In this document: piece by piece, positions 21,207 to 29,653 of the stretch | Layout: every line of letters begins with the position of its first letter | Numbering within the stretch: position 1 is the first letter of the stretch | The notes under the pieces: model-generated | The model's database searches: none | The model's input: the letters and a program-made list of their open reading frames with translations, nothing else | What the model was told of the DNA's origin: nothing | Origin: Pseudomonas asplenii | GTDB taxonomy: Bacteria; Pseudomonadota; Gammaproteobacteria; Pseudomonadales; Pseudomonadaceae | Length of the DNA: 64,000 nt | Direction of reading: 5' to 3' | Assembly (NCBI RefSeq): GCF_900105475.1 | Contig: NZ_LT629777.1 | Location: 5,828,001 to 5,892,000 of the forward strand | Program-made: the position numbers and the translations under genes

Positions 21207-22133
21207 ATGACCGTAGCCATTTCCCAAAACGCTGACGTGCAGCGCTTTTTCGAAGAAGCCGCCGGCTACCGCAACGACAACGGCAAGCCGCGGATCAAGC
21301 GCATCATCCTGCGGGTGCTGCAGGACGCCGCGCGGTTGATCGAGGACTTGCAGATCAGCGACGACGAATTCTGGACCGCCGTGGACTACCTCAACCGCCT
21401 CGGCGGGCAGAACGAAGCCGGGCTGCTTGTGGCCGGGCTGGGCCTGGAGCACTTCCTCGACCTGCTCGCCGATGCCCGGGACGCCCAGGTCGGCAAGATC
21501 GGTGGCACCCCGCGGACCATCGAAGGGCCGCTGTACGTGGCCGGCGCGCCGATTGCCGAAGGTGAAACACGCATGGACGACGGCAGCGAGGACGGCCAGG
21601 CCACGGTGATGTTCCTCGAGGGTCGGGTGCTGGACCTGGACGGCGCTCCGATCGCCGGGGCCATCGTCGACTTGTGGCATGCCAATACCCAGGGCAACTA
21701 CTCGTACTTCGACCAGAGCCAGTCGGAGTACAATCTGCGCCGGCGCATCATCACCGACGCCGAGGGCCGCTACCGCGCCCGCAGCATCGTCCCCAGCGGC
21801 TATGGCTGCAACCCGCAGGGCCCGACCCAGGAATGCCTGAACCAGTTGGGCCGTCATGGCCAGCGGCCGGCCCATGTGCATTTCTTCATCTCGGCACCGG
21901 GTTACCGGCACCTGACGACCCAGATCAACCTCTCGGGTGACCAGTACCTGTGGGATGACTTTGCCTATGCCACGCGAGATGGGCTGGTGGGGGAAGTGAC
22001 CTTCAGCGAGAACGGCGTGCAGGGCGTGAGCGGGCGCTGCGCACAGATGACCTTCGACTTTGCCCTGCAGGCGGCCACCCGTGCCGATGACCAGGAGCGC
22101 AGCCAGCGGCCTCGGGCGTTGCAGGGGCATTGA
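21207..22133 (+). CDS. catA: Catechol 1,2-dioxygenase
   Basis: 308 aa intradiol dioxygenase. The Fe(III) ligands fall at Tyr165 (QGNYSYFD), Tyr199 (PSGYGCNPQG), His223 and His225 (PAHVHFF), one residue or less from the textbook positions. An N-terminal helical linker domain (about 1-105) provides the dimer zipper. It cleaves catechol from AntABC to cis,cis-muconate. Only 32 bp separates it from antC, so it is probably in the same operon. The catBC genes needed for the next steps are not in the window. Confidence 0.94.
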   Translation: MTVAISQNADVQRFFEEAAGYRNDNGKPRIKRIILRVLQDAARLIEDLQISDDEFWTAVDYLNRLGGQNEAGLLVAGLGLEHFLDLLADARDAQVGKIGGTPRTIEGPLYVAGAPIAEGETRMDDGSEDGQATVMFLEGRVLDLDGAPIAGAIVDLWHANTQGNYSYFDQSQSEYNLRRRIITDAEGRYRARSIVPSGYGCNPQGPTQECLNQLGRHGQRPAHVHFFISAPGYRHLTTQINLSGDQYLWDDFAYATRDGLVGEVTFSENGVQGVSGRCAQMTFDFALQAATRADDQERSQRPRALQGH

Positions 22134-22162
22134 GTCACTGACCTCGCACCGGTCTTCACAGC

Positions 22163-22196
22163 AGCGCGGCGGCTCGGCGGCCCGAACAGCCGCGCT
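22163..22196 (+). terminator. Hairpin after catA
   Basis: A perfect 8-bp stem (AGCGCGGC 22163-22170 / GCCGCGCT 22189-22196), with an inner tcgg/ccga helix, lies between the convergent catA and chemoreceptor genes. No T-run; termination is plausible on either strand. Confidence 0.5.
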
Positions 22197-22209
22197 CTAC
22201 AGGAGGGCG

Positions 22210-23631
22210 TCAGCGATCGAAGTAGCGCGCCAGGCTCAACAGGCCCTCCGACTGCCGCGTCAACTCCTCGCTCACCCCCTGCGCCCTCCTCGCCTGCTCC
22301 ACGCTGCGCCCGATCGCCTCGACATTGCCCTGCAACTGTTCATCCAGCAGTTGCACCACCTGCTCCTGTTCATGCATGGCCACGGCAATCTGCTGCCCGA
22401 GGCTGTCGACACTCTGCAATTGCCCGGCGACCGCGCTCAAGGCGCTGGCAACCTCCTGTACCCGGTCGGCACCGGCCCGGGCCAGTTCCTCGCACTGCCG
22501 GGCGACCTCGCGGTTGCGGCCGTTGGCCTGCTCCAGACGTTCGAGCAACGGCCGGATGCGTGCCGTGGCCTCCTGGGTCCGCGCCGCCAGTTGCCGCACC
22601 TCGTCGGCTACCACACTGAAACCGCGCCCCGCCTCACCCGCACGGGCGGCTTCGATGGCGGCATTGAGCGCCAGCAGATTGGTCTGACTGGCAATGGCAT
22701 CGATCAGGCTGGTGAACCCGCCGATGGCTTCCACCTCCTGCGCCACGTCGCGGGCCGCGCGGGCGCTGGAACCGATGGCCTGCTCCAACGTGCCCAGCGC
22801 CTCACCCGCCTCCCGCGCCTGTCGCTCACCGCCGCTGGCCAGGCTGCTGGCCTCGCTGGTGGACTGGCTGGCGAACTGAACATTGCGCGTCACTTCCTGG
22901 ATGGTCGCCGCAAGTTCATGCAGCGCCGTGGCCACCTGCTGGTTGGCCTCGCGCTGGCGATCCAGCTGCAGCGCCTCCTCGCGGATCATCCCGGCCATGT
23001 CCCGGGCCTGTCCGCCCAGCCCGGCCCCGGAGCCAGCGATACGCACCAGTGCCGCCTGCAGGCGCCGCTCTTCGCTGCGCAGGCTCCAGGCGACCCGGGC
23101 CTGGCTGCTCTCGCCCCCGAGAAAACCGGCCAGCCAGGGATCGGCGCAGACTTTGATGCGATCATCCAGCAGACCGGCCATGCGTCGTCGCTGCCACACG
23201 TGCGGCAGCAAGCCGCCAGCCGCCGCAGACAACCAGCGCCACCAGGACGCGCCGCCCGGCGCGCCATGCCGGGCGATACGCCGATAACCCCGACGAGCCT
23301 GCCCGATGCCCGCCTCGTCCAGTGGCAGGAATACCGCCCCGTAACCACTGACGCCCGCAGCCCCATGCACCGGCTTGATATACAGCTCCAGCCATAGCTC
23401 GCCACCGTCGCTGCGCCGATGGCACAACGGCCCCAGCCAGGGCCGGCCGCGACCGAGGGTCTGGTACAGGTGCTCGACCAGGCGGCGCGGCACCTGCGGA
23501 TGCAGGAGGTCATCGAGGGACGACTGCTGCACCGCGGTCGTGGTGAGCCCGTGGGCCTGGCAGAAAGCCTCGGTGAAAAATACCAACCGCCCCTGCAGGT
23601 CGGTCCGGCAGATCAATGCATCGAAATCCAT
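22210..23631 (-). CDS. PAS-containing methyl-accepting chemotaxis protein, Aer-like, no clear TM
   Basis: 473 aa. An N-terminal PAS domain (about 1-110, [20 protein letters not shown] to SGYGAVFLP) is followed by a short basic/tryptophan-rich stretch ([20 protein letters not shown]) and a helical signalling domain. The conserved hairpin tip is present ([20 protein letters not shown], then [12 protein letters not shown]). There is no periplasmic ligand domain, HAMP is not obvious and there is no C-terminal CheR pentapeptide. The layout suggests an intracellular redox or energy sensor. It lies between catA and the indole-type operon; a role in taxis to aromatics is only inferred from position. 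Confidence 0.85.
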   Translation of the reverse strand: MDFDALICRTDLQGRLVFFTEAFCQAHGLTTTAVQQSSLDDLLHPQVPRRLVEHLYQTLGRGRPWLGPLCHRRSDGGELWLELYIKPVHGAAGVSGYGAVFLPLDEAGIGQARRGYRRIARHGAPGGASWWRWLSAAAGGLLPHVWQRRRMAGLLDDRIKVCADPWLAGFLGGESSQARVAWSLRSEERRLQAALVRIAGSGAGLGGQARDMAGMIREEALQLDRQREANQQVATALHELAATIQEVTRNVQFASQSTSEASSLASGGERQAREAGEALGTLEQAIGSSARAARDVAQEVEAIGGFTSLIDAIASQTNLLALNAAIEAARAGEAGRGFSVVADEVRQLAARTQEATARIRPLLERLEQANGRNREVARQCEELARAGADRVQEVASALSAVAGQLQSVDSLGQQIAVAMHEQEQVVQLLDEQLQGNVEAIGRSVEQARRAQGVSEELTRQSEGLLSLARYFDR

Positions 23632-23652
23632 GGCACCCCCTCAAAATACCTC

Positions 23653-23682
23653 AAAAAAAAGGCCTGCCACCCAGGGCAGGCC
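23653..23682 (-). terminator. Rho-independent terminator of the indole-type operon
   Basis: Read on the minus strand: stem GGCCTGCC, 6-nt loop, GGCAGGCC, then a run of eight T. It lies about 35 bp after the stop of the outer-membrane protein gene and ends the five-gene minus-strand operon. The T-run makes this the clearest intrinsic terminator in the window. Confidence 0.88.
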
Positions 23683-23715
23683 AAACGCTGATGAAGACTG
23701 ACGCCCAGGGGCCGA

Positions 23716-24648
23716 TCAGAAGTGGTGGATGTAACGCACCTGCAGCCGCGAACCGTCCGGGCGGTTTTCCACGTCCTGTTCGAAATAGGCGTTGAACACC
23801 AGGTGATCGTCCTTGGAGAAGCTGTACATCGCCCCCGGCCCGATGGCCCAGACCTTTTCCCGGCGCCCGGAGACTTCGTGGCCGTCGACCCGGGTGTCGC
23901 TGATCTGCTTGAGCCAGTAGCCGTTGATGCCCAGGCGCAGTTGCGGGGTGACTGCGTAGTCGGTGGCGAAGTTGGCATGCAGGGCCTGGCCGGCCTGGAT
24001 ATCGCTGGCATCGCCGAAGCCGTAGCCGGGGTCGTGGTTCTTGAAGTTGTACAGGTAGTGGGCACGCACCGAGGCCGTCCAGTTCGGGGTGAACCAGTAG
24101 GTCGCCGCCCAGTACGGGTTGAACGACACCGCGTTGTTGCCCGGGTTGATGTCCTTCTTGTCGCTGTACTCGCCGGTGGGCAGGTTGACCTGCAGTTCGA
24201 TGCGGTGCACGAACTGCGGACCGTCCTTGCCCATGATCGGGTCGAACTGGATGAACGGGCCGATCAGCAAGTCGCCGACCCCACCCTGGTCCTTCAGGGC
24301 CGCGTTGTCGAGGCCATCGTCGACCTTCATTTTGGTCACGATGGGCAACAGGGTGTTAAGGCCGAGGCTGGCGTTGCCCAGGCGCAGGTCCGAGAGGTAG
24401 CTGACCTGGGTGACCGAGACCTGGTAATCCAGTGCGGTCTTGGGCAAGCCCAGCTTGTCGCCGTTCTTGTCCACCAGGCGGTTGGCGCTGTAGTTCTGGA
24501 AGTACTGCTGCAGGTACCAGCCCGGCCCCGCCGGCAGGCCGCCGTCGAGAAAGCTGGTGAGGCCGAGGTTGACCACCGGCAGGTCATAGGCCTGGGCGGC
24601 ACCACTGCCGAGCGCGAGAGCACAGGCCAGGTTACGGATGTTGTTCAT
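23716..24648 (-). CDS. Outer-membrane protein of the phenol-degradation MetA family
   Basis: 310 aa. A signal peptide (cleavage near SGAAQA, ~20) precedes a beta-rich protein with LNLP-type strand motifs (VHRIELQVNLPTGEY, NPYWAATYWFTPNWTASVRAHYLYNF) ending in LQVRYIHHF. This matches the PF13557 family (phenol_MetA_deg/SphA-like), outer-membrane proteins often found in operons for hydrophobic aromatics. It is the last gene of the indole-type operon, 36 bp after the flavin reductase. A role in uptake of indole or a related compound is inferred. Confidence 0.8.
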   Translation of the reverse strand: MNNIRNLACALALGSGAAQAYDLPVVNLGLTSFLDGGLPAGPGWYLQQYFQNYSANRLVDKNGDKLGLPKTALDYQVSVTQVSYLSDLRLGNASLGLNTLLPIVTKMKVDDGLDNAALKDQGGVGDLLIGPFIQFDPIMGKDGPQFVHRIELQVNLPTGEYSDKKDINPGNNAVSFNPYWAATYWFTPNWTASVRAHYLYNFKNHDPGYGFGDASDIQAGQALHANFATDYAVTPQLRLGINGYWLKQISDTRVDGHEVSGRREKVWAIGPGAMYSFSKDDHLVFNAYFEQDVENRPDGSRLQVRYIHHF

Positions 24649-24684
24649 GCAAGGCTCCTAATGTTGTTGTAAGAGGCAGGAGAC

Positions 24685-25218
24685 TCAACGGCCGAGTTCG
24701 GGGTGCGCGACAGCGACCCGATATTGCCCGGCGTGGAAGACCAGCGGTTCTCCGCCGCTGTGTCGGTAGTGCTCGATTTCACCGAGGAAGATCAGGTGGT
24801 CGCCGCCCTCGTACTGGGTCAGGTTGCGACACACCAGGGTGGCGATGGCGCCGTCCAGCAGCGGCACGCCCGCTGTCGCCTCGACATGCTCGATGCCAAC
24901 GAACTTGTCCGCCGCCGGCCGCGCAAAGTGCCCGGACAGGCCATGCTGGTCGCTGCCCAGCACGTTGATGGCGAAGTGGCTGGCGGCGAGGAAGTCGTTC
25001 ACGCTCGGCGCGGTGCGCGCCAGGCTCCAGAGCACCAGCGGCGGGTCCAGGGACACCGAGGAAAACGAGTTGGCGGTCATGCCGACCTTGCGCCCATCGG
25101 CGCCGCGGGTGGTGATCACGGTGACGCCGGTGGCGAACTGGCCGAGCAGGTTGCGCAGGGCGCGGGGCTCGCTGCTGTCGGCGGCGATCAGGTCGAGGGG
25201 CAGGTTCATTGCGTTCAT
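24685..25218 (-). CDS. NAD(P)H:flavin oxidoreductase, partner of the StyA-like monooxygenase
   Basis: About 177 aa, FMN-reductase/HpaC-type split-barrel protein with LGQFATGVTVITT, GMTANSFSSVSLDPP and HFAINVLGSDQ. It supplies reduced flavin to two-component monooxygenases. The Shine-Dalgarno GAGGAG sits 8 nt before ATG 25218; in-frame ATG 25224 and GTG 25227 are possible but too near it. It directly follows the monooxygenase gene, as StyB follows StyA and as in indole (iif/ind) clusters. Confidence 0.88.
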   Translation of the reverse strand: MNAMNLPLDLIAADSSEPRALRNLLGQFATGVTVITTRGADGRKVGMTANSFSSVSLDPPLVLWSLARTAPSVNDFLAASHFAINVLGSDQHGLSGHFARPAADKFVGIEHVEATAGVPLLDGAIATLVCRNLTQYEGGDHLIFLGEIEHYRHSGGEPLVFHAGQYRVAVAHPELGR

Positions 25219-25230
25219 ATCCATCACTCC

Positions 25231-26469
25231 TCAGGCGGCCACGGGCGAAAGCTTGGCGATAAAGGCCTGGCAGGCCTGGGCATCAAACCACCACGGGGCG
25301 AAGCGGCGCGGATCGTCGAAGTTGTTGGCGATGACCGAAGCCAAGGCCTGCGACTGGCCAGCCGCGCCGAGCAACTGCAGCAGGTGCTCAGGCGGTGGCA
25401 GCAGCATGCTGTTGGTCCAGCCAACCACGTGCTGGGCATAGTCCCAGTAGCGTTCGAAGGTCTGCACCATCCACTGCGGGCTGAACGGCTGGTCGCCGTG
25501 GGCGAGGATGGCGTCGAGGTAGACCTTGCTGCACTTGGCGGCGTTGTTGGAGCCCTGCCCGGTGATCGGATCGTTGACCACCAGGGCATCGGCCATGCCG
25601 AACACCGGCAGGCCCGAGGGCAGTTCCAGCACCGGCTTGCGTACCATCGGCGTGAAGCGCCCGGCCAGCACGCCGCCGGCGTCGGTCAGCTCGACATGAC
25701 GGCAGCGCTCGGCTTCCCACGGCACATAGCGGCGCACGATCTCCAGGCTGCGCTGCAGATGCTGCTCGGGGGTCTGCACGTCCTGCCAGCAGTCCATCGG
25801 GCCACCGGGAATGCCTTCGAAAACCATGATTTCGCACGGACCGCTCAGGGTCAGCGCCGGGAACACGAAGTACTCGCCCACTCCTGGAATCAGGTTGAAG
25901 GCCACCCGCGAGTACGGCGACATCGGCGTCATACCCTTCACATAGGTCAGGGCCAGGGCCCGCTGCGGCTGGTTGAAGCGGGTGCGCTCGGCGTCCTTGG
26001 GGAACTGGTTGACGATCTCGCCCTTGCCGGCGGCCAGCAGCACCAGGTCGTGGCTGGCGGCCAGGCGCTCCAGTTCCACGATGCCGACGTCCTCGATCTT
26101 CAGCTCGCCGCCACGGCGGACGAACTCGTCCATCCACGCCGGCATCTTCAGGCGCTGGTCCACTGCCTGGGCGTAACGCTCCAGGCGCGCGCTCCAGTCG
26201 ATCAGCTTGCTACCCGGTTGCTGCGGATTGGGCACGGTCAGGCCGATGCCTTCCACGGCGGGGCACTGTTCTTCCCAGAAGTTCAGGCCCAGGTCGCGTT
26301 CGGTCTGCAAGGCGGTGTTGAACATGCATTGGCTGGACATGACCTTGCCGGCGCGGATCTGCTCGGCGGTGCGGTTAGTGGTGATGCTCACCTGGTAGCC
26401 CTGGGCAAGCAGCCCGAGGCCCAGTTGCAGGCCGGCTTGTCCGGCCCCGACGATAGCGATGCGACGCAT
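25231..26469 (-). CDS. StyA/indole-monooxygenase-like group E flavoprotein
   Basis: 412 aa from ATG 26469. N-terminal dinucleotide fold IVGAGQAGLQLGLGLL, a StyA-like block SQCMFNTALQTERDLGLNFW, DLVLLAAGKGE, RALALTYVKG, and in the C-terminal half VNDPITGQGSNNAAK, the flavin-contact region of styrene/indole monooxygenases. The epoxidase component uses reduced FAD from its partner reductase. The neighbours (SDR, DLH-SnoaL fusion, reductase) are those of the indole degradation clusters, so indole 2,3-oxidation is more likely than styrene. Styrene-pathway aldehyde genes are absent. Confidence 0.87.
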   Translation of the reverse strand: MRRIAIVGAGQAGLQLGLGLLAQGYQVSITTNRTAEQIRAGKVMSSQCMFNTALQTERDLGLNFWEEQCPAVEGIGLTVPNPQQPGSKLIDWSARLERYAQAVDQRLKMPAWMDEFVRRGGELKIEDVGIVELERLAASHDLVLLAAGKGEIVNQFPKDAERTRFNQPQRALALTYVKGMTPMSPYSRVAFNLIPGVGEYFVFPALTLSGPCEIMVFEGIPGGPMDCWQDVQTPEQHLQRSLEIVRRYVPWEAERCRHVELTDAGGVLAGRFTPMVRKPVLELPSGLPVFGMADALVVNDPITGQGSNNAAKCSKVYLDAILAHGDQPFSPQWMVQTFERYWDYAQHVVGWTNSMLLPPPEHLLQLLGAAGQSQALASVIANNFDDPRRFAPWWFDAQACQAFIAKLSPVAA

Positions 26470-26536
26470 GGAGTGTCTCCTGTTGTTCGAATGTCTTGAA
26501 GAAAAAGCCCGCGCACCCGGCGCGAGAAAAACGGTG

Positions 26537-27322
26537 CTATTGGGCCAGCCGCGCAATGGCGGGCTGGTTGCGTTCAGGTCCCATCACCGAGTAACCGCCA
26601 TCCACCGCGTAGTCCGCACCAGTGACGAAGCTGGCCGCCGGCGAACAGAGGAAGGCCACCACCTGGGCCACTTCGGCCGGATCGCCGAGGCGTCCGAGCA
26701 GGTGATAGTCGGCGGCCACCCGATCAGCCTTGGCGCGGTCGCCGCCACTGACTTCGGCGATCACCCGCGACCAGGTCCAGCCCGGCGACACCGAGTTGAC
26801 CCGGATGCCATCGGCGGCCAGGTCCATGGCCATGCACCGGGTCAACTGGTGCAAGGCGGCCTTGGACACCGGGTAGAGCCAGCGCCCGGTCTGGGCGCAG
26901 CCGGCGGAAATCGAGGTGAAATTGATCACCACGCCGCCGTTGACCTTGAGGTCGGCGTGCACCGCACGCACCAGTTGCACCGCCGACACCAGGTTGATGT
27001 CGAGGGCGCGCAGCCACTCGCTGCGATCGGAGGCGATGCCCTGGTCGAGGTAGGTGCAAGCCAGGTTGATCACCAGGTCGATCCGGTCCCAGCGCTGCCG
27101 GACCTGCCCCAGCGCGTCGCCAAGAGCGGCATCGTCGGTCAGGTCCACCGCCACGAACAGGCCGTTGTCGGCGAAGCCCGCCGCCACCTCGGCGCCCCGG
27201 GGATCGATATCCAGCAGCGCCACCCGGGCACCGGCGGCGACCAGCGCCTCGGCGACAGCGGCACCGATCAGGGTCGCGCCGCCACTGATCAGCGCCACCT
27301 TGTCTTGCAGGTTCATGGACAT
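26537..27322 (-). CDS. SDR-family dehydrogenase, IifB-like (indole dihydrodiol dehydrogenase candidate)
   Basis: 261 aa classical short-chain dehydrogenase. The NAD-binding glycine segment is SGGATLIGAAVAEAL (a degenerate TGxxxGxG), an aspartate ends beta2 (LLDIDPRG), the NNAG-like segment reads NLACTY, and the catalytic set is Ser in FTSISAG with Tyr-x3-Lys in YPVSK. In indole clusters this enzyme oxidises the indole 2,3-dihydrodiol to 3-hydroxyindolin-2-one. It starts 3 bp after the upstream gene, so it is co-transcribed. Confidence 0.82.
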   Translation of the reverse strand: MSMNLQDKVALISGGATLIGAAVAEALVAAGARVALLDIDPRGAEVAAGFADNGLFVAVDLTDDAALGDALGQVRQRWDRIDLVINLACTYLDQGIASDRSEWLRALDINLVSAVQLVRAVHADLKVNGGVVINFTSISAGCAQTGRWLYPVSKAALHQLTRCMAMDLAADGIRVNSVSPGWTWSRVIAEVSGGDRAKADRVAADYHLLGRLGDPAEVAQVVAFLCSPAASFVTGADYAVDGGYSVMGPERNQPAIARLAQ

Positions 27323-27325
27323 GGC

Positions 27326-28576
27326 TCAGCCCTCGATCGGCAGGTCGGCGCTGGCGGCCCAACTGGGCATCAGCGTGTTCGAAGGTAGGCTTTCATCGAG
27401 CAGCTTGTGCGCGGTCACCGCCCCGGCCACCGGCAGGCCGGCAGGATCGAGCAGGCCGATCTGCACCAGCACGCTGGCCTGGTCCCAGTAGATATGCTCG
27501 TGATAGAGCTTCGGCCCGCGGAACTTGACCACACCAAGCATCGGGATCTCGACAAAACGCCCCGTGGGTGCGACACCCGGCAGCAGCCAGTCGATCTCGC
27601 GGTCGTGGGTGAAACTCATGATGAACTCATCGACGATCTGCGAAGCGCCCACGGTGCGCGAGATCGGCGTCAGGCTCATGTCCTGCGGATTGCCATGCAC
27701 GAAGTGGTAGCGATAGAAACGCGCCAGCTCGCGGGAGCCGACGCCACCGGTCATGGTCGGGATATGGTTGACGTAGGGCTGGGGCACCATGGTCGCCATG
27801 GTGGCGGGTACGTCGCGGGTATCGAACTCGTGGCGGATATGTTCTTCCCACAGCGCCGAGAGGTTGTAGTCCGGGCCGATGGTACGGCGCAGCGCGGCAA
27901 TGGTGCGCTCGTGGGCGAGCAATGCCGAAGGCTTGTGAAAGTGATCGCCGGCAGGACGGGCGAAGGCATGGTCGACATTCGGGTAGACGTAGGCTTCGGT
28001 GCCCGGTTTCTGCTGCAGCGCGGCGATGATCGACTCACGGGCGTCGGCCTGGCAGAACTGATCAAGTTCAGCAAAATGCAGGACCAGACGACCGCTCAGG
28101 CCTTCCAGTTCAGGCAGGGCCTGCTCGATGCCCACCCCGTAGTAACCGACGGCGCAGGCCACTTCCGGCAGGCGACAGGCGGCGAGGTAGGCAAGCTTGC
28201 CGCCCAGACAGTAGCCGACCACGCCGAGACCGTCTGCGCTGCAAACGTCCAGACCACGCAAATGGCGCAGGCTGGCGGCAATGTCGCGGATGCCGTGGCT
28301 TTCGTCAAAGGCCTGGTAAAGCGCAAAGGCGCGCTGGAAATCGGCTTCGTTGTAGCCCAGATCGACCCCGGCCTCCTGGCGCCAGTACAGGTCCGGCACC
28401 AGCACCGTGTAGCCTTCCTCGGCCAACTGGTCCGCCACTTCGCGCATGGCGGCGTTGACCCCGAAGATCTCCTGGCAGAGCACCACGCCCGGGCCGCGGC
28501 CATCGATGGACGTAGCCAGGTAGGCCTGGAACTGCTCGCCGGAATCCGAGCGGACGTTGACATAATGTCCCTTCAT
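27326..28576 (-). CDS. Dienelactone hydrolase / SnoaL-like fusion, IifA-like (anthranilate-forming candidate)
   Basis: 416 aa, two domains. The DLH alpha/beta-hydrolase (about 1-235) has a complete triad at near-canonical positions: Cys123 in GYCLGGK, Asp172 in AELDQF and His203 in NVDHAF. The second domain (about 250-400) is SnoaL/NTF2-like (HEFDTRDVPATM to FRGPKLYHEHIYWDQ). In the described Acinetobacter indole pathway the last step, 3-hydroxyindolin-2-one to anthranilate, is carried out by IifA, a cofactor-independent oxygenase; I recall but could not verify that IifA is of this type. First gene of the minus-strand operon. Alternative: a carboxymethylenebutenolidase for another ring-cleavage product. 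Confidence 0.72.
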   Translation of the reverse strand: MKGHYVNVRSDSGEQFQAYLATSIDGRGPGVVLCQEIFGVNAAMREVADQLAEEGYTVLVPDLYWRQEAGVDLGYNEADFQRAFALYQAFDESHGIRDIAASLRHLRGLDVCSADGLGVVGYCLGGKLAYLAACRLPEVACAVGYYGVGIEQALPELEGLSGRLVLHFAELDQFCQADARESIIAALQQKPGTEAYVYPNVDHAFARPAGDHFHKPSALLAHERTIAALRRTIGPDYNLSALWEEHIRHEFDTRDVPATMATMVPQPYVNHIPTMTGGVGSRELARFYRYHFVHGNPQDMSLTPISRTVGASQIVDEFIMSFTHDREIDWLLPGVAPTGRFVEIPMLGVVKFRGPKLYHEHIYWDQASVLVQIGLLDPAGLPVAGAVTAHKLLDESLPSNTLMPSWAASADLPIEG

Positions 28577-28720
28577 TGCGATGTCTCCAGTCGTTGACGT
28601 GGGGACATCTTCAGGCGGTTGCGCGACTGGCGCTGTCCGCTGGCTGCGTGAAAAGTCCGCAGGCTGCGAAAAGTTTTCGGCGGGTGCTATTCATCACGAC
28701 GTGGCCCCCATCGGAGTGGG
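28577..28720 (-). promoter_or_regulatory. Promoter region of the indole-type operon with a 20-bp-phased direct repeat
   Basis: Upstream of the DLH-SnoaL gene. Two direct repeats, GGCTGCGTGAAAAGT (28642-28656) and GGCTGCGAAAAGT (28662-28674), start exactly 20 bp apart, about 66-98 bp before the start codon. Two half-sites on one helix face at this distance suit an AraC/XylS-family activator. No core promoter boxes were assigned. Confidence 0.5.
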
Positions 28721-29242
28721 TTTAGCTGCGCATAGGCACGTCAGTACACTGCAAGAACTTCGGGTTCGCTACTCCTCCGCGTGGCTGGCTGCTTTCTCGG
28801 CATGAGCACGCCTGGCTCGGTGTCTAGGGCGCTGTTGGAGCGGAAAGACAGCACCGTTCTTTCGCGAAGAAAATAAATTCGTTCCTAATGGCACTTCAAG
28901 ATGGGTGTCAGGCACGGCTCGGTCGTAGCCAGTGCATGAGAAAACGGGCTAAACCGATCAGGTTGAGTTGGAGGACAAATCCTGCAGTTAAAAACAGCAG
29001 GGCGTGGTGGCTTTTGACCTTGACTCGAGACCGGCTAATGGGCGTCCCCGTTTCTACGCAAAAAACTGAGGATGGCTGACCCGTGCAACTGATGCCCTGG
29101 AACAAGATGTTGCGATGTTGCTGTGGCGGTGTTGGCTCGATGTAGAACGCAAGATAGGCGTACAGACACCGGCGATCAGCGCTACGATCGCCGCCGTGCT
29201 GAGGTCATAGCGCTGGAGATTCCACATCAATGCCAGAAGGCG
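28721..29242. other. Degenerate intergenic stretch between the catabolic operon and the immunity array
   Basis: No gene recognised. A degenerate copy of the array element (28869-28885) and a half copy (29043-29055) bracket about 160 bp that includes GGTGTCAGGCACGG, a second short motif I associate with Y1/REP-type transposase neighbourhoods. Open frames on both strands here lack start signals and family features. It probably holds remnants of earlier insertions. Confidence 0.5.
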
Positions 29243-29614
29243 CTATTGGCTAGGCGAGGGGCAACTGGAGACAATAAACTTTTTCCACTCCGACAAAGCC
29301 CTCTCAAAATCATCAATATTCATATCTACAAAATAATTCTCGTCATAGTGAGAGTATATTCTAACTCGATCCAAATTAAGATTTGTCCCCCAACAATCTC
29401 GCCCCCACTCCCCATCCCTAATTTCTCCTGATCGTACCGAATTCACGACTAAAAGACCGTGATCAAGCCATGGGACAGTCTCAAGATACGGTATCCCACC
29501 GTCATCCATTAACAGGCATGCTAGCAAATCAATCCCAGCTTCATTACAGACATCGGAACTACAATGGGGAACCAGCTCATCAAAAGACTCCCCCCAAAAA
29601 AAAGATATCTTCAT
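29243..29614 (-). CDS. Orphan immunity-like protein
   Basis: 123 aa, acidic, starting MKISFFWGESFDELVPHCSS and ending in an amphipathic DDFERALSEWKKFI helix. No signal peptide or TM. AT-rich relative to the flanks. It is not assigned to a named family. Size, acidity, cytoplasmic nature and position at the distal end of a row of toxin/immunity fragments downstream of cdiA suggest an orphan CDI/polymorphic-toxin immunity gene. No toxin partner remains next to it. Confidence 0.55.
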   Translation of the reverse strand: MKISFFWGESFDELVPHCSSDVCNEAGIDLLACLLMDDGGIPYLETVPWLDHGLLVVNSVRSGEIRDGEWGRDCWGTNLNLDRVRIYSHYDENYFVDMNIDDFERALSEWKKFIVSSCPSPSQ

Positions 29615-29653
29615 ATAAAGCCTACATCAATAGATAAAGAGTTACATCGAAGC

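Noticed and set aside
24703..26499. A 598-codon plus-strand frame opposite the flavin reductase and monooxygenase
   Set aside because: Shadow frame; the minus-strand proteins carry all family motifs.
28908..29105. Open frame (65 codons) on the minus strand as a transposase remnant
   Set aside because: Hydrophobic and basic residues but no DDE, Y1 or HTH motif that I can recognise; left as unassigned.
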